Assembly: GCA_916700875.1 (NCBI GenBank)
Contig: CAKAKS010000034.1
Span: 12,420,195 to 12,484,194, forward strand
Direction: 5' to 3'
Length of the DNA stretch: 64,000 nt
Source of the DNA: Sebastes aleutianus
Taxonomy: Eukaryota > Chordata > Actinopteri > Perciformes > Sebastidae
The position numbers and the translations under genes are program-made. Shown piece by piece: positions 11,101 through 20,300 of the stretch. The stretch's first letter is position 1, and each line of letters starts with the position of its first letter. The notes under the pieces were generated by a model. That model was not told the DNA's origin. It did no database searches and worked only from the letters and a program-made list of their open reading frames with translations.

Positions 11101-13386
11101 TTAAAGACACATAAAGACTTAAAAATCCACAAGTGCGGAATTTATTGATGTAGTTTATGTCGTAGAACAAAACTTGTGTTAACCACAGACCTTATTTAAA
11201 GCATCTAACCAAAGACCCATTCAAAAAATCCCTTGACTTCCAGACGAGGGAACCGGAAGGGCTTAAATGGTAACTCATTTCCAGGTTCTAGGACTCATTC
11301 CTGTTTATTACAGCATAGATTTCACACATCTAAACAGGACATAAGACTTGCATATAACTTTTTTGAGATCCACAGCAGTGACACACGGACAGGTGTCTAA
11401 AGTAAGGAGTGGGGCAGAGTATGAGAGTGATCCCACTATGTTTACGTGTTGTCTCTCACCCTTGCTATGCAGCCTTTCTAATCTTCTAATCTAACCCTTT
11501 AACCTTACAAACTGAGCAGCATATACTGTCCGCAAAGTGTCGAGGCTGGCACATGTTTTGGCACGGTGGTCATTCAACTCCTTTCCTGGAGCGCTGCACT
11601 GTCAAACTGTTGTGTTAGATTCAACCGGGGGAGAAATTTACCAGCCAGATGATCATAAATTCATAAAGAAAATCAGTGAGTTTGTCCCAAAGTCTTAAAG
11701 CTGAAATCCACCATTTTCAGTGTCACACATTGTTGTGATGATGATCATGTTGGGAACCTATTTTAGCTTTTGCAGTGAATTAAGCTTGATTTTGACGAGT
11801 GACATAAAGGAAAATGTGTAGCAAGTAACTATTCATAATTTGTTTGGCTCTCAGCTTGAGTTTGTTGAGTCATTTTGTATTCAGCAGCAACTTTATTCAG
11901 TCTATCTGGCTTGTTAAAGTGTCTGATGAATTAAAGGAATCACTTGCCTCTATGATCCTGTCACTCCTGAGCCGGCAATGGCAAAAATGTTTTTGACACT
12001 GCAGCCCTCCAAGAAGGAGATATGCCACCCTGCTGCTTTTGGTTTATCCTGAATTAACCTCACTTTAACTTTTCTCAGCATGAACACCCCTCCCCTCCCC
12101 CCACCTCGCCAACTAATCACATTAGAGCCAGTCCCTAGCTCATTCTGCACTAAACTCTGTGTCGTCTTCAGGGCCAGTTCAGACACCAACTGAAATACTG
12201 ATCCTGAATGCATGCGTCCCATTTCAACTATAAAAGTAAATAGTTAAGAGGGGAGGAAATGAGCTGGGTGGCTCCTAACTCTGTCAGCTTAATGTCTAAA
12301 GCAATCTGAAGATCATAATGCTGTCTGCAGCACATTATGACTCACTATGTTTGTGAAGTGCCACAGTTGATGAATGTAATGCTCCTTAGAGCTGATGAGT
12401 GAACCCCTTAGCAAAGCTGTTAATGTCCAAGTCGTGTGGTTAAAAAAGTATTTTAACATGCATCAGAAATGTTGAAATGCTGCTGCTCAGTTGTGTTACG
12501 TTGCTGCTGTGTTGAAGTTTTTCTGCAACCACCCTCCCGGTTTCTTGTGTTAGTAACTTTGGGTCTTTATCTCGTTCATAGTTCTAATGGCAAGTCTGTG
12601 TCATGGTCTGAATCAGGTGCAAGACACCCTCCGAGGGGGGGGAATGTGTGGCACAGACTGTCTGTGCATGTGAGGAAACAGGAAGCCGGCTTGAATCAGA
12701 CGGCGGTCATCAGGCCCCTAACTAACACCCCCGACCCCCACAGTTGTGAGCCCTCCACCTGCGACCTTGGCACAGAACCCCAACTCCCGCAAGAACCGCG
12801 TGGCGCTAAGCCTCTGTACAACCTGGCGGAGGAGGACGACGAGGGCGACTCGCAGCGCCCCCTCTGGGCTCCCGCTTGCTCTGGACAAGCGCTGGAGTCT
12901 AATTTAGATAAGCCGGCTTCTTACTTGCCCTCTCACTTGAAGGGCTGCACCGCAGAGCGCTCGCATGGGGCTGTGGTGGACACACACAGCTCCTACGTCC
13001 CCGCACTGAACGACCACGCCGCCAGGCAGGCGATCCCTACCATCAACGAGCCTTTGAGCTTGAGCCCCTCTCTGCTTCCTTTGGCCCCGCAAATGGGGGT
13101 GTTCGAAGAAGAAGAGGGGTCCGAGGACGAGGAACTGGACCTCTTACACAGCTACATTTATGACCCCGAGGGGGAGGACGGGTATGGCGAGGATTTAACT
13201 CCGAACAAGCCAATCCTGGAGGATACCCTGGCTCTGTCGCCCCCCTCCCCCTTCAGAGACTCCGTGTGCTCGGGGGAGTCCATCAGCGACTCCCCCATCA
13301 TGGGGTCGATGCTCGGTAGCCCTCCGAGCTCCGTCTACTCCTCAAACACCTTCCAAGACTTTGCACACAGCTCCTCAACACTGTGA
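1888..13386 (+). CDS. grm1: grm1, metabotropic glutamate receptor 1 (3' part, six exons)
   Basis: Class C GPCR that senses glutamate at the plasma membrane and couples to Gq/PLC (family knowledge). Six exons (1888-2123, 3954-4200, 4825-4990, 7191-7317, 9412-10345, 12582-13386) join in frame to give the last 837 residues; the signal peptide and first ~317 residues lie upstream. The order is ligand-binding lobe, nine-cysteine linker, seven helices, cytoplasmic tail. Residues equivalent to human Asp318, Arg323 (1889, 1904) and Lys409 (3992) are present with the exact human spacing of 91 residues between Asp318 and Lys409. The tail has a Homer ligand (PPSPF) and ends in SSSTL, a PDZ-type terminus; mGluR5, as I remember it, ends in SSSSL. 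The rab32-adgb context matches the human GRM1 locus, not GRM5. Teleosts may carry grm1a and grm1b, and I cannot tell which this is. Confidence 0.95.
2124..3597. other. grm1 intron, no clear feature
   Basis: AT-rich first half. The part from about 2990 to 3290 has a different, CpG-richer composition and may be an old repeat, but I find no terminal repeats. Confidence 0.35.
3606..3874. mobile_element. hAT-type MITE with 8-bp target duplication
   Basis: Perfect 8-bp terminal inverted repeats TAGGGCTG/CAGCCCTA. It is flanked by CAAGAAAG (3598-3605) and CGAGAAAG (3875-3882), a 7/8 duplication. Rich in TCGATTAGTCGACTA palindromic motifs. 269 bp, non-coding. Confidence 0.85.
3954..4200 (+). CDS. 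grm1: grm1 exon: ligand-binding domain, Lys409 segment
   Basis: The acceptor is CTAACAG and the donor GTAAGA. The frame continues from the previous exon through a split glycine codon. It begins NESLHENY (an N-glycosylation sequon), contains the glutamate-binding lysine in QDSKMGF (3992-3994), and runs through PIDGSKLLDYLL to GDTPG. Alignment to human GRM1 from memory shows no gap. Confidence 0.95.
4590..4635 (+). repeat. SINE/LINE tail fragment
   Basis: The motif TGACTTTGGATAAAAG then TTTGCTAA resembles the common fish tail GCTTTGGATAAAAGCGTCTG. No tRNA-like head is seen upstream. Confidence 0.35.
4825..4990 (+). CDS. grm1: grm1 exon: end of ligand-binding domain, start of cysteine-rich linker
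   Basis: The acceptor is CATCCAG and the donor AAG|GTGGGC. It encodes YDIMNLQ, the WHEG segment, a sequon NSSD, and SVCSEPCSKGQIK, the entry into the nine-cysteine domain that couples ligand closure to the membrane helices in class C receptors. Confidence 0.95.
5446..5680. mobile_element. hAT MITE fragment (TAGGGCTGTCAAAGTTAACG family)
   Basis: Left end TAGGGCTGTCAAAGTTAACG followed by TTAACG-rich sequence and the GGTTGTAGC-GG-TCAG motif shared with copies at 37707-38354 and 46693-47253. It ends abruptly near the CGCTCCAAA motif. Confidence 0.7.
5770..6255. repeat. two fish interspersed repeat fragments
   Basis: About 5770-5975 has GCTTTAGAGGTGCTGGTAG and CCCCCTGTTTCCAGTCTTTA motifs common in fish genomes. 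About 5985-6255 has TTTCATGGCAATCCATCC and a related GATGGCAGTCCATCC 130 bp later. Recognised from memory. Confidence 0.5.
7191..7317 (+). CDS. grm1: grm1 exon: cysteine-rich linker
   Basis: The acceptor is GTGCAG and the donor G|GTAGGG. It encodes VIRKGEVSCCWICTTCKDNE followed by DEFTCKACELGWWPD, i.e. most of the cysteine-rich domain. The cysteine spacing matches group I mGluRs. Confidence 0.95.
7394..7912. mobile_element. TA-flanked MITE, family A (copy 1)
   Basis: Inverted ends TTAAAGAGGACCTATTA and TAATAGGTCCTCTTTAA, consistent with a TA target duplication. The interior contains two copies of CTGACCAATCA. A second copy in the opposite orientation is at 15438-15894. Confidence 0.75.
7913..9411. 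other. grm1 intron remainder
   Basis: No exon or clear repeat found. Short CA run near 9145 and A/T runs; reading frames here are shadows. Confidence 0.45.
9412..10345 (+). CDS. grm1: grm1 exon: seven-transmembrane domain
   Basis: A single 934-nt exon coding for all seven helices. TM1 is around MVAVAFSCVGILITSF, TM2 around ELCYIILAGIFMGY, TM3 around CYLQRLLVGLSSAMCYSALV, TM4 around WAQVVIAFMLISLQLTL, TM5 around VGMVAPLGYNGLLIMSCTYY, TM6 around YIAFTMYTTCIIWLAFV and TM7 around FSVSLSVTVALGCMFTP. It ends in the juxtamembrane tail with an RRKK basic cluster (10314-10325). The exon starts upstream of its first internal ATG. The donor is AA|GTGAGT. Confidence 0.97.
10346..10790. other. grm1 intron after the 7TM exon
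   Basis: No exon seen. The first two intron bases after the split codon read through as AAG TGA, so intron retention would stop translation at once. Confidence 0.4.
10802..11254. mobile_element. probable DNA transposon-derived repeat with GGTTCCCTCG ends
   Basis: Inverted ends GGTTCCCTCG (10803-10812) and CGAGGGAACC (11245-11254) bound a 450-bp block of higher CpG content than the intron around it. I recognise it as a repeated sequence in fish genomes but cannot name the family. Confidence 0.5.
11263..12581. other. grm1 intron, nothing recognised
   Basis: No exon, repeat family or hairpin that I can support. An alternative tail exon, as in mammalian short mGluR1 isoforms, could be hidden here but I did not find it. 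Confidence 0.4.
12582..13386 (+). CDS. grm1: grm1 last coding exon: cytoplasmic tail and stop
   Basis: The acceptor TCATAG follows a T-rich tract. The split Asn codon is followed by SNGKSVSWSE and WHRLSVHV, as in mammalian mGluR1a. The middle is low-complexity and poorly conserved. An acidic run lies at about 13105-13190. The Homer EVH1 ligand PPSPF sits near 13240, and the protein ends SSSTL then TGA at 13384-13386. The tail is shorter than the human one (about 268 versus about 307 residues, from memory), lacking the long proline/glutamine runs. Confidence 0.95.
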
Positions 13387-14980
13387 GAGCAAAAAACAGG
13401 CGCTGACACAGTTGCTGTTCACACAACAGGCATGCATTTCCACACACACATATATATACAGATGCACACTGTACAACATCATTTTATTATCATTTCAAGT
13501 TTTATCTTTTGCTTGCTTGTATTCTGCTTTTATAAGGGGTTAATCCAAAATTATATAAGTAGGAAAAAACACCAGGAATCATCCGTGAGTGTTTACATTT
13601 CTGAAGGGCTGTCAGCGCACAAAAGCCTTTCTGCAAAAATGTAAAACTGGGAAGAGTGCCAAAAACTAGTCAGCTCTCATGCCAAATTGTGATGAATTAA
13701 GCAACACTGAGGATCATAATAGCTGTGGCTCTCATAATGGTGGTGCAATTAAACGGTCTACGAGAAACAAACGGAAAGACAAACACATTTCTATGTGTAT
13801 ATATACTGTATGTGTGTGTGTGCACTGTAAGATACAACCAGAGTCTAAGCACTGCAGTAGCTGATGTGCATTATTTCATGCCAGTTTTGATTAGCTCTGC
13901 TCCTCTCTGCTGCACACGCACAGGTCTGTTCACGCGTGCAGCCCGCTGCATCAGAAAACTATTTTTGTTTTTAATTAATTAATTTCACCTCAGCTTTCTC
14001 GCATCTGACCTCATCGCAATTTAAATATTACAAAGAGATTAATTAACAAGAAACGTGCAGTAAGCTGGTTGAGTATTACTTTTATGTGTTGCGAGATGTG
14101 CACAAAAATATGAACTGAGATTCTGCTGAAGACTTGCGCTGTGTGATATATGGATATAATGTGCCAATCAAAGTTGTTATCAGCCTACATCCCTGCTTTC
14201 AGTTGTGACGACGTAGCTCGATGCAGGTTAGCGTGATCGTAGACGATGGCGATGTTGTTTAACCGGTTTTACACTCGATCACAAACCCTGACAACGAGTT
14301 TTACGAGCATGGATGGATTTCGCTTTCCATGCCGTCTGTTGATATTTCTCATGTTTTCTGAGTTTGCTGTGTCATTGTAATGAAAAACACAGTACTTGTA
14401 CAAGTTCTCAAAGTTTGTAATACTGTTTTAAGCCATCTCTTGTTTTTCACACAGGTGGTATGTTTGTAATACTGATAAATGTTTCTATATTTAGAATGTC
14501 AACAGAGAAAAAAAGAGTTTATACATTTTGAAACTGTCCTCAGATACTTGTCAAAGAGCAGTGTGTTTGGTTTTTGGGTAACTTTTAAGCTAACTTGAGT
14601 CGACTGTATCCTCTTGAAAATATTTAGTTGTAACCAATGATTAGTTGCTTCTTGTAATGAGATTATACATGTTTCAATTCTTTGCTTAAATCTTGCATTA
14701 TAAACTTAAGTAGTTTACTTGAGGTTAAGTTTCTTAGTTCTTTATCTATAAGAATGCAAATTATTTCAGAGTACAAGACTATACAGTACATAGTGCAATT
14801 GTATTGTATTTCCAAATGTTTTTAGTCTATTATAGTGTAAGTTGTTAAATGATTTTAACCAATGTAAAATATACAAGGGTGCCACCTGTTTAACACTGTC
14901 AAATCTAGAGTGAAATAGGCCTTTATGTTTTGGGCAAGCTGAACAATGCTGTAAAATAAAAACTATTTATATTAAGAAGA
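13387..14980 (+). other. grm1: probable grm1 3' UTR with poly(A) signal
   Basis: No recognised repeat and no coding signal. The stretch is AT-rich and runs from the stop codon to a canonical AATAAA at 14955-14960 (an ATTAAA near 13747 could serve earlier). The true cleavage site is inferred. Confidence 0.6.
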
Positions 14981-15220
14981 CTGATTACTGCCTACAATAG
15001 CCTGAATAACTGGGTCGTCATTAGGTTCAAAAATCCTAAGACTTGCCGAGATCAATATCAGTTTAAATCAATGTTTCCCACATAGAGTTCGGGGGGGCAA
15101 TCAGGGGTCCTTAAGAGGTTTTCAAGGCATCTCAAGCAAAATCACAAAAATGTGTTTTGCTGATGGTTTCTTCACTTTTTACATTCATCAGCTGAAGGGG
15201 GAAAGTTTTCTGAGCTCATC

Positions 15221-15441
15221 TTAAAGGAACAGTATGGAACATTTCGGGGATCTATTATCAGAAATGGAATATAATATTCATAACTATGTTTTCATTAGTG
15301 TATAATCACCACGGTTTTGCACTCAGCGGGTCACGTTACCGCAGTCTTGGAAAGGGAGGAGTGGGCGGAGAGTTACTCAGTTGGTTGCAATCTGCAACCA
15401 CACCACTAGATGCCGCCAAATCCTACACACTGTACCTTTAA
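15221..15441. mobile_element. TA-flanked MITE, family B (copy 1, internally deleted)
   Basis: Begins TTAAAGGAACAGTATGGAAC and ends TACACACTGTACCTTTAA. Internal motifs GATCTATTATCAGAAATGGA and CAGTTGGTTGCAATCTGCAA are shared with copies at 21355-21861 and 44402-45101. It abuts family A copy 2. Confidence 0.7.
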
Positions 15442-15894
15442 AGAGGACATACTATGCTTATTTTCAGGTTCATACATTGTATTTTAGGTTCATACCGGCT
15501 GTGCTGCAGCACCTCTTTTCACCCTCTGTCTGAAACGCTCTGTTTGAGCTCCTGCCCCCTCTCCCTCCCGAAAACCCCAGTCTGCTCTGATTAGTCAACT
15601 GGCCTACTGTTGTGATTGGTCAACAGATCATAACTTTTTGGCTTCCGCTCTAGCTAGCTTTGTTTGAGGGCGTTCCAAACTAGCCTCTAGGCAAAATGTG
15701 TTACTTGGTGACATCACCACGTTACGGAAGAAAAGGCGGGACTTCAATCAAGGCATTTCAGGAGCAGTGTGTCTGTCGGGGAGAGTAACTCCCTTTGGAG
15801 TGGACATTGGGCGTTTGACCTTTCACATGCACAAAAAACTATATAACACTAAATCAAAGGGAGAAAGTACACAAGGATAATAAGTCCCCTTTAA
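15438..15894. mobile_element. TA-flanked MITE, family A (copy 2, inverted)
   Basis: Begins TTAAAGAGGACATACTATGC and ends ATAATAAGTCCCCTTTAA; the interior is the reverse complement of 7394-7912. Confidence 0.75.
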
Positions 15895-15917
15895 AACTCA
15901 GTTTTGTGTACCTAGGA

Positions 15918-16532
15918 CAGGGCTCTGCAACCTGCGGCTCCGGAGCCACATGGAGGCTCTTTAGCTCCTCTCCAGTGGCTCCCTGTGGATTTTTAAAAAT
16001 GGAAATGAATACCTGTTTTTTTGTTTACATTTTCAATTTTATTTATCATTGTTGTAGGTCTAATGTACGACGGTATGACGGAGCATTAGGGCCACATTGA
16101 GGAAAAAAAAATAATCTGAGATTTCAAGAATAAAGTTATATTATTACGAGAACAAAGTCATAGGTTTACGAGAAAAAAAGTTGTAATATTATGAAAATAA
16201 AGTCATAATATTATAAAGTAGTAATTTTATGTTTTATTTTCTTTTTTTCTCGTAAAGTTATGACTTTTTTCTCATTATATTACAACTTTTTTTCTCGTAA
16301 TATTATGACTTTATTCTGGAAATCTCTGATTTTTTTCCCTCAATGTGGCCCTAATACTCCGTAGTACATTTGCACTTTGGCCCTCACTGCATTAGACTTA
16401 TATACTATATACTTAGACTATAAACTGTGGTACCTTCATCACAATGCTCAAATGTTTTGCGGCTCCAGACAGATTTTTTATTTATTTTTTGTCTAAAATG
16501 TCTCTTTTGATAGTAAAGGTTGCTGACCCCTG
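15918..16532. mobile_element. hAT element with internal foldback, perfect 8-bp target duplication
   Basis: Ends CAGGGCTCTGCAACC and GGTTGCTGACCCCTG. Flanked by ACCTAGGA at 15910-15917 and again at 16533-16540. The centre (about 16078-16365) is a large imperfect palindrome with arms GGGCCACATTGAGG/CCTCAATGTGGCCC and TATTACGAGAA-type repeats. Same family as 41715-43215, opposite orientation. Confidence 0.88.
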
Positions 16533-16859
16533 ACCTAGGAGAATGATTTTGTGACATCACAACTAGCTTTAATCCAATGAACTTTTGAAATTATAATATT
16601 TGCCTATTCATAGAGAGAGAAAGGGTTGTGTATTTTTTATTTTATTCGAGTTAATTGGACTTTTTCTTTCAAGAAAGACACAAATAATTACTCAAAGCAC
16701 AGATTTAAAACATCTTAAAAATGCATTTTCCCACCACTTTCTTGATACTTGTTTCTTTGTTTTAAAAAAAAAAAAAGTAGTGTGTTTGTTTGATGCTTAT
16801 CCTGCTTAATTGTAAAGACAGATACTGTAACATGACTTTGAATGGAGAACAACTAATCA

Positions 16860-17159
16860 CTGTGCCAACATGAAAAGGTTACCTAACCACAGCAGCAGCA
16901 CGAGGAAGCTTGAGCGTGTCTCAACTTTCTTACATTTCCGGGTCCTGTGACTTATCAGGTGGTTGCTGAGGAGGAGGAGGAGGAGGAAGAGGAGGAGGAC
17001 TAGAAAGGGGGGAGACAAATGTAATGTGTTGCATCTGGTCCTCAGAACCTCTGACCAGCCCAGTTCCAGTCCAGTCCTGCAGCAGCTCCTCACAGGAAGC
17101 CTTCATGAGAACAGAAAGCAGAAGCTGTCTGAGTTTAGAGTAACGTTTAGTGTGTCAGC
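16860..17159 (+). promoter_or_regulatory. rab32: rab32 promoter/5' UTR region
   Basis: Free of recognised repeats and richer in GC than its flank. It holds an ETS-like TTTCCGGGT near 16936 and a GGA-repeat purine tract at 16969-17000. I see no TATA box or CACGTG (MITF) site here. The region is inferred from its position before the start codon. Confidence 0.4.
17105..17143 (+). promoter_or_regulatory. short upstream ORF in the rab32 leader
   Basis: ATG at 17105 opens 12 codons and stops (TAA 17141-17143) 16 bases before the rab32 start. Its context is weak (T at -3, A at +4), so leaky scanning is likely. It is only relevant if transcription starts upstream of it, which the sequence does not prove. 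Confidence 0.35.
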
Positions 17160-17373
17160 ATGGCCGGTGGCTCGGTGTTTGAGTGTAAGGAGTACTTGTT
17201 CAAAGTGCTGGTCATCGGGGAGTTAGGCGTGGGGAAAACCAGCATCATCAAGCGATACGTGCACCAGCTGTTCTCCCAACACTACAGGGCGACGATCGGA
17301 GTCGACTTTGCTCTGAAAGTGATCAACTGGGACAGCAAAACACTGGTCCGGCTACAACTGTGGGACATCGCAG
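17160..17373 (+). CDS. rab32: rab32 exon 1: start, P-loop, switch I, start of switch II
   Basis: Encodes residues 1-71 and one base of Gly72; the donor is CAG|GTAAGG. It contains FKVLVIGELGVGKTSIIKRY and QHYRATIGVDFALKV, near-identical to human RAB32. Confidence 0.96.
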
Positions 17374-20300
17374 GTAAGGAGACGCTCACTCACCTCCAGT
17401 AGCGCGAGATTTGCGCATTTACGCATGGATACGATACCATACAACTTTCATTTTGCATCCATAGGCAGCCCAGTTTGAGGAAAAAGTACACTGTAAACAA
17501 TTGCAGTTATTGCTAAAAACAGTGCTTTACTGTTAATACAAAAGAAAACCTGTTGTTTGTTTTTTAACTGAACTATAATGCATTCTTAAAAAACAGCACC
17601 TTACTGCTGATCAACTGTCTAAAGTATCATCAGTAACAGTTTCATGCAGTATTTTTTTAATTCTTGGACCTGATCTGCACATGTGAGGCTTGTACATTGT
17701 ACATGATTGTAAAATCAGTGAATTAGCTTTATTGTTCTTCACTCACATGTTGTTCTGGTTTGCATTCTGTGCTTGTACACAGCTATAGACACACATTTTG
17801 GGAAAAGTGTCAACAAGTCTATTATAGCCTTTTTCCTAACAAGTGCCTTTAATTGTATTTAGTGTGACTATTCCTATGTCTGTAACCTGCTAAGTCTATT
17901 CATCTAGGCAACAAAATAATGTTTATTAAAATGTATGTAAAAAATAAATAGTGCATTAAAACAAATCAGTAAGATAATGTTAAAGAAAGGTGAAAAACAG
18001 CTCTATAATGTATCTTTGAACAGTAAATTAACTGTAAAATACCGTGAAATTATAAAGTTCAAGCTGTATTTTTCATTAACAGTACAAAGCTGTACATTTC
18101 AGCGACAGTATAATAATGTTAATTTTACCGTAACATAAAGGCAACCCTGCTGCCAGTTCTTTACTGTTATTTTACTGGGAAATTCTTAACAGTGTACACA
18201 TACAATAGACATACTGTTACCATAGACAGACAGACAAGTAGGACCCATCAGACAAATAAAAAATCACAATTATTCATACATAACTCCATTACAAAATGAG
18301 CATCTGTCCTCTGGATTCACATGTCTTTAGCAGCACATTAATTATTATTTAGCAACAAGATGGACTGATGTACAAAAGCGTTCTTCAGCCTGATGCAGGT
18401 TAAATGTAGGGACTCTGAATCGCCTCTTGGAGGGCAGAAGTTGATATTCCCCATTTAAGACATGGAAGGGATCAGAAGAGATGCTGTTGGCAAGCCTGAG
18501 CATACTCTTTGTTGTGAGCTGCTTGAAAGGAGGCTGTCACAACATGTCAAGTGTTGTGTGCGACCCAAAGTTTCACTTCCACACATGGCTCGCCTAACAA
18601 TTTAGATATTTCATAATGAAATTATACATTTTATAGTCATTTTTCAACCAGAAATATTCTTCCCTCCAAATGAACATGATGTAACATTTTAAATTCCCAC
18701 GGGCTCAGAGAAGCAGGATGGGAATTTCCTGCAGAAAAAGACTGGTTGATCATGTCTGCTCATTGTTTTTTTTCCACTTTATGATCACACCAGCTCATAA
18801 TTGTCAGAGGAATGTAGGTCACGTTGTTATTATCCACTGAGCGCCCGCCCACCCTCCACCAAACTACTCCCCATCATAATATTCTTGTAGCCTAATATTT
18901 TCTCTAGGGATTAAACATGTGTTTGTAGGTTTATTAACTGCCTCTTATCTTCATTACATGCTGTTCATGTTGTAATATTCCCACAAATGTCCCTGCGTCC
19001 CATGTGACTCTTGTTTTTATGAGGATTTCAGTGAAATTTCTTCCTCAGATCAAACTCAACCTGGCACACACAAGGCAACCTGTGCATTCCAGCAGCTTGA
19101 GTAAGCAAGCCAGAGAGAGAAAGCAGAGCCGTGTCAATAAAAGTTTGCACACATGCAGGCGGTTCTTACTCAAACTCTCGGTGTTTGTTCATCTACCCGG
19201 CACAAAAATATCACACTGCAAACAAAGGAGTCTGAGAATGGCATGCTTTTGGAAAAGGACAGATGAGGGAGGAAAGTGAGAAACAGACAAACTAGCAAAT
19301 ACTAACTTTTAAATGTTTGTCGACCAGGCTGACGGATGCAGGAATGAGGGGTGTAATGTGGGGTGTCGGGTGTCTGTGATGTTCCGTTTGCCTCTTATCT
19401 TTTCATGTTGGACGTTGGATTGTCTTCATGGACAAAAATACATCTCACATTAGGGCTTGTGAAATTGCTTGGTCATGTACTGTATGCTGTAACTCATAAG
19501 GCCGATTTACGGTTGGTATTTTTATGTGAGGTTTAATGAGATCACATGGCTTCAGGGCCTCTTGTGTATACGAGTGTGCTCTTGGTGGCAAAGCGTCCAA
19601 GAATTGTGTCTGCGTTCACTTAGCTGCTGTAGTTATAAATGGCAAAAGAGGTTATTTAAATTGTGACAGTTTACAAATGCAAATTGTATTGTGTGTTTTG
19701 TCCAGTTCCAGACTAAAACAATCATTATCTCACTTGTGCAGAGGGACAGTAGGAGTAGTTAATCATTCTCTGAGGAGGTGGCATTCAAAGAGACGAGTGT
19801 GTCTGTGTGTAAAAACACAATTTTTCATTATTGATTCATATGTGGATTATGTTACCAATTAATTAAACTAATTGTTCGGTCTATTAGATGTCAGAAAATA
19901 GTGAAAAGTGGTCATCACAATAACCGCAAAGTGAAGTTGAAATATTTAAATTTGTCTTGAGTCCAAACATATTCAGTTTATTATCATAAAAGACCGAGAA
20001 AACAAGACTCGTCACATGCTGATGCTTTGTCAGACCCCTTGGCATCACGTTATGGTCGCAGTAAACACGTGCTTAATGTTGTGAATTCAAACATAAAACA
20101 CTTGCTTAGGTTTAGGCGACAATACCATTTATAGGTTTGGGCAAACACATCGTGGTTGGCCTTAAAATGACTACGTTTGTACAGTAAAAATGAAACGTTT
20201 GTGAACATGAGACATGAACAAACAGCTGATTGTAAAGTGAAAGTGAAACTTAAAGCACAGGACATGAACAGTCTCTTGGATGAAAGCGTTTTGCTTGTTG

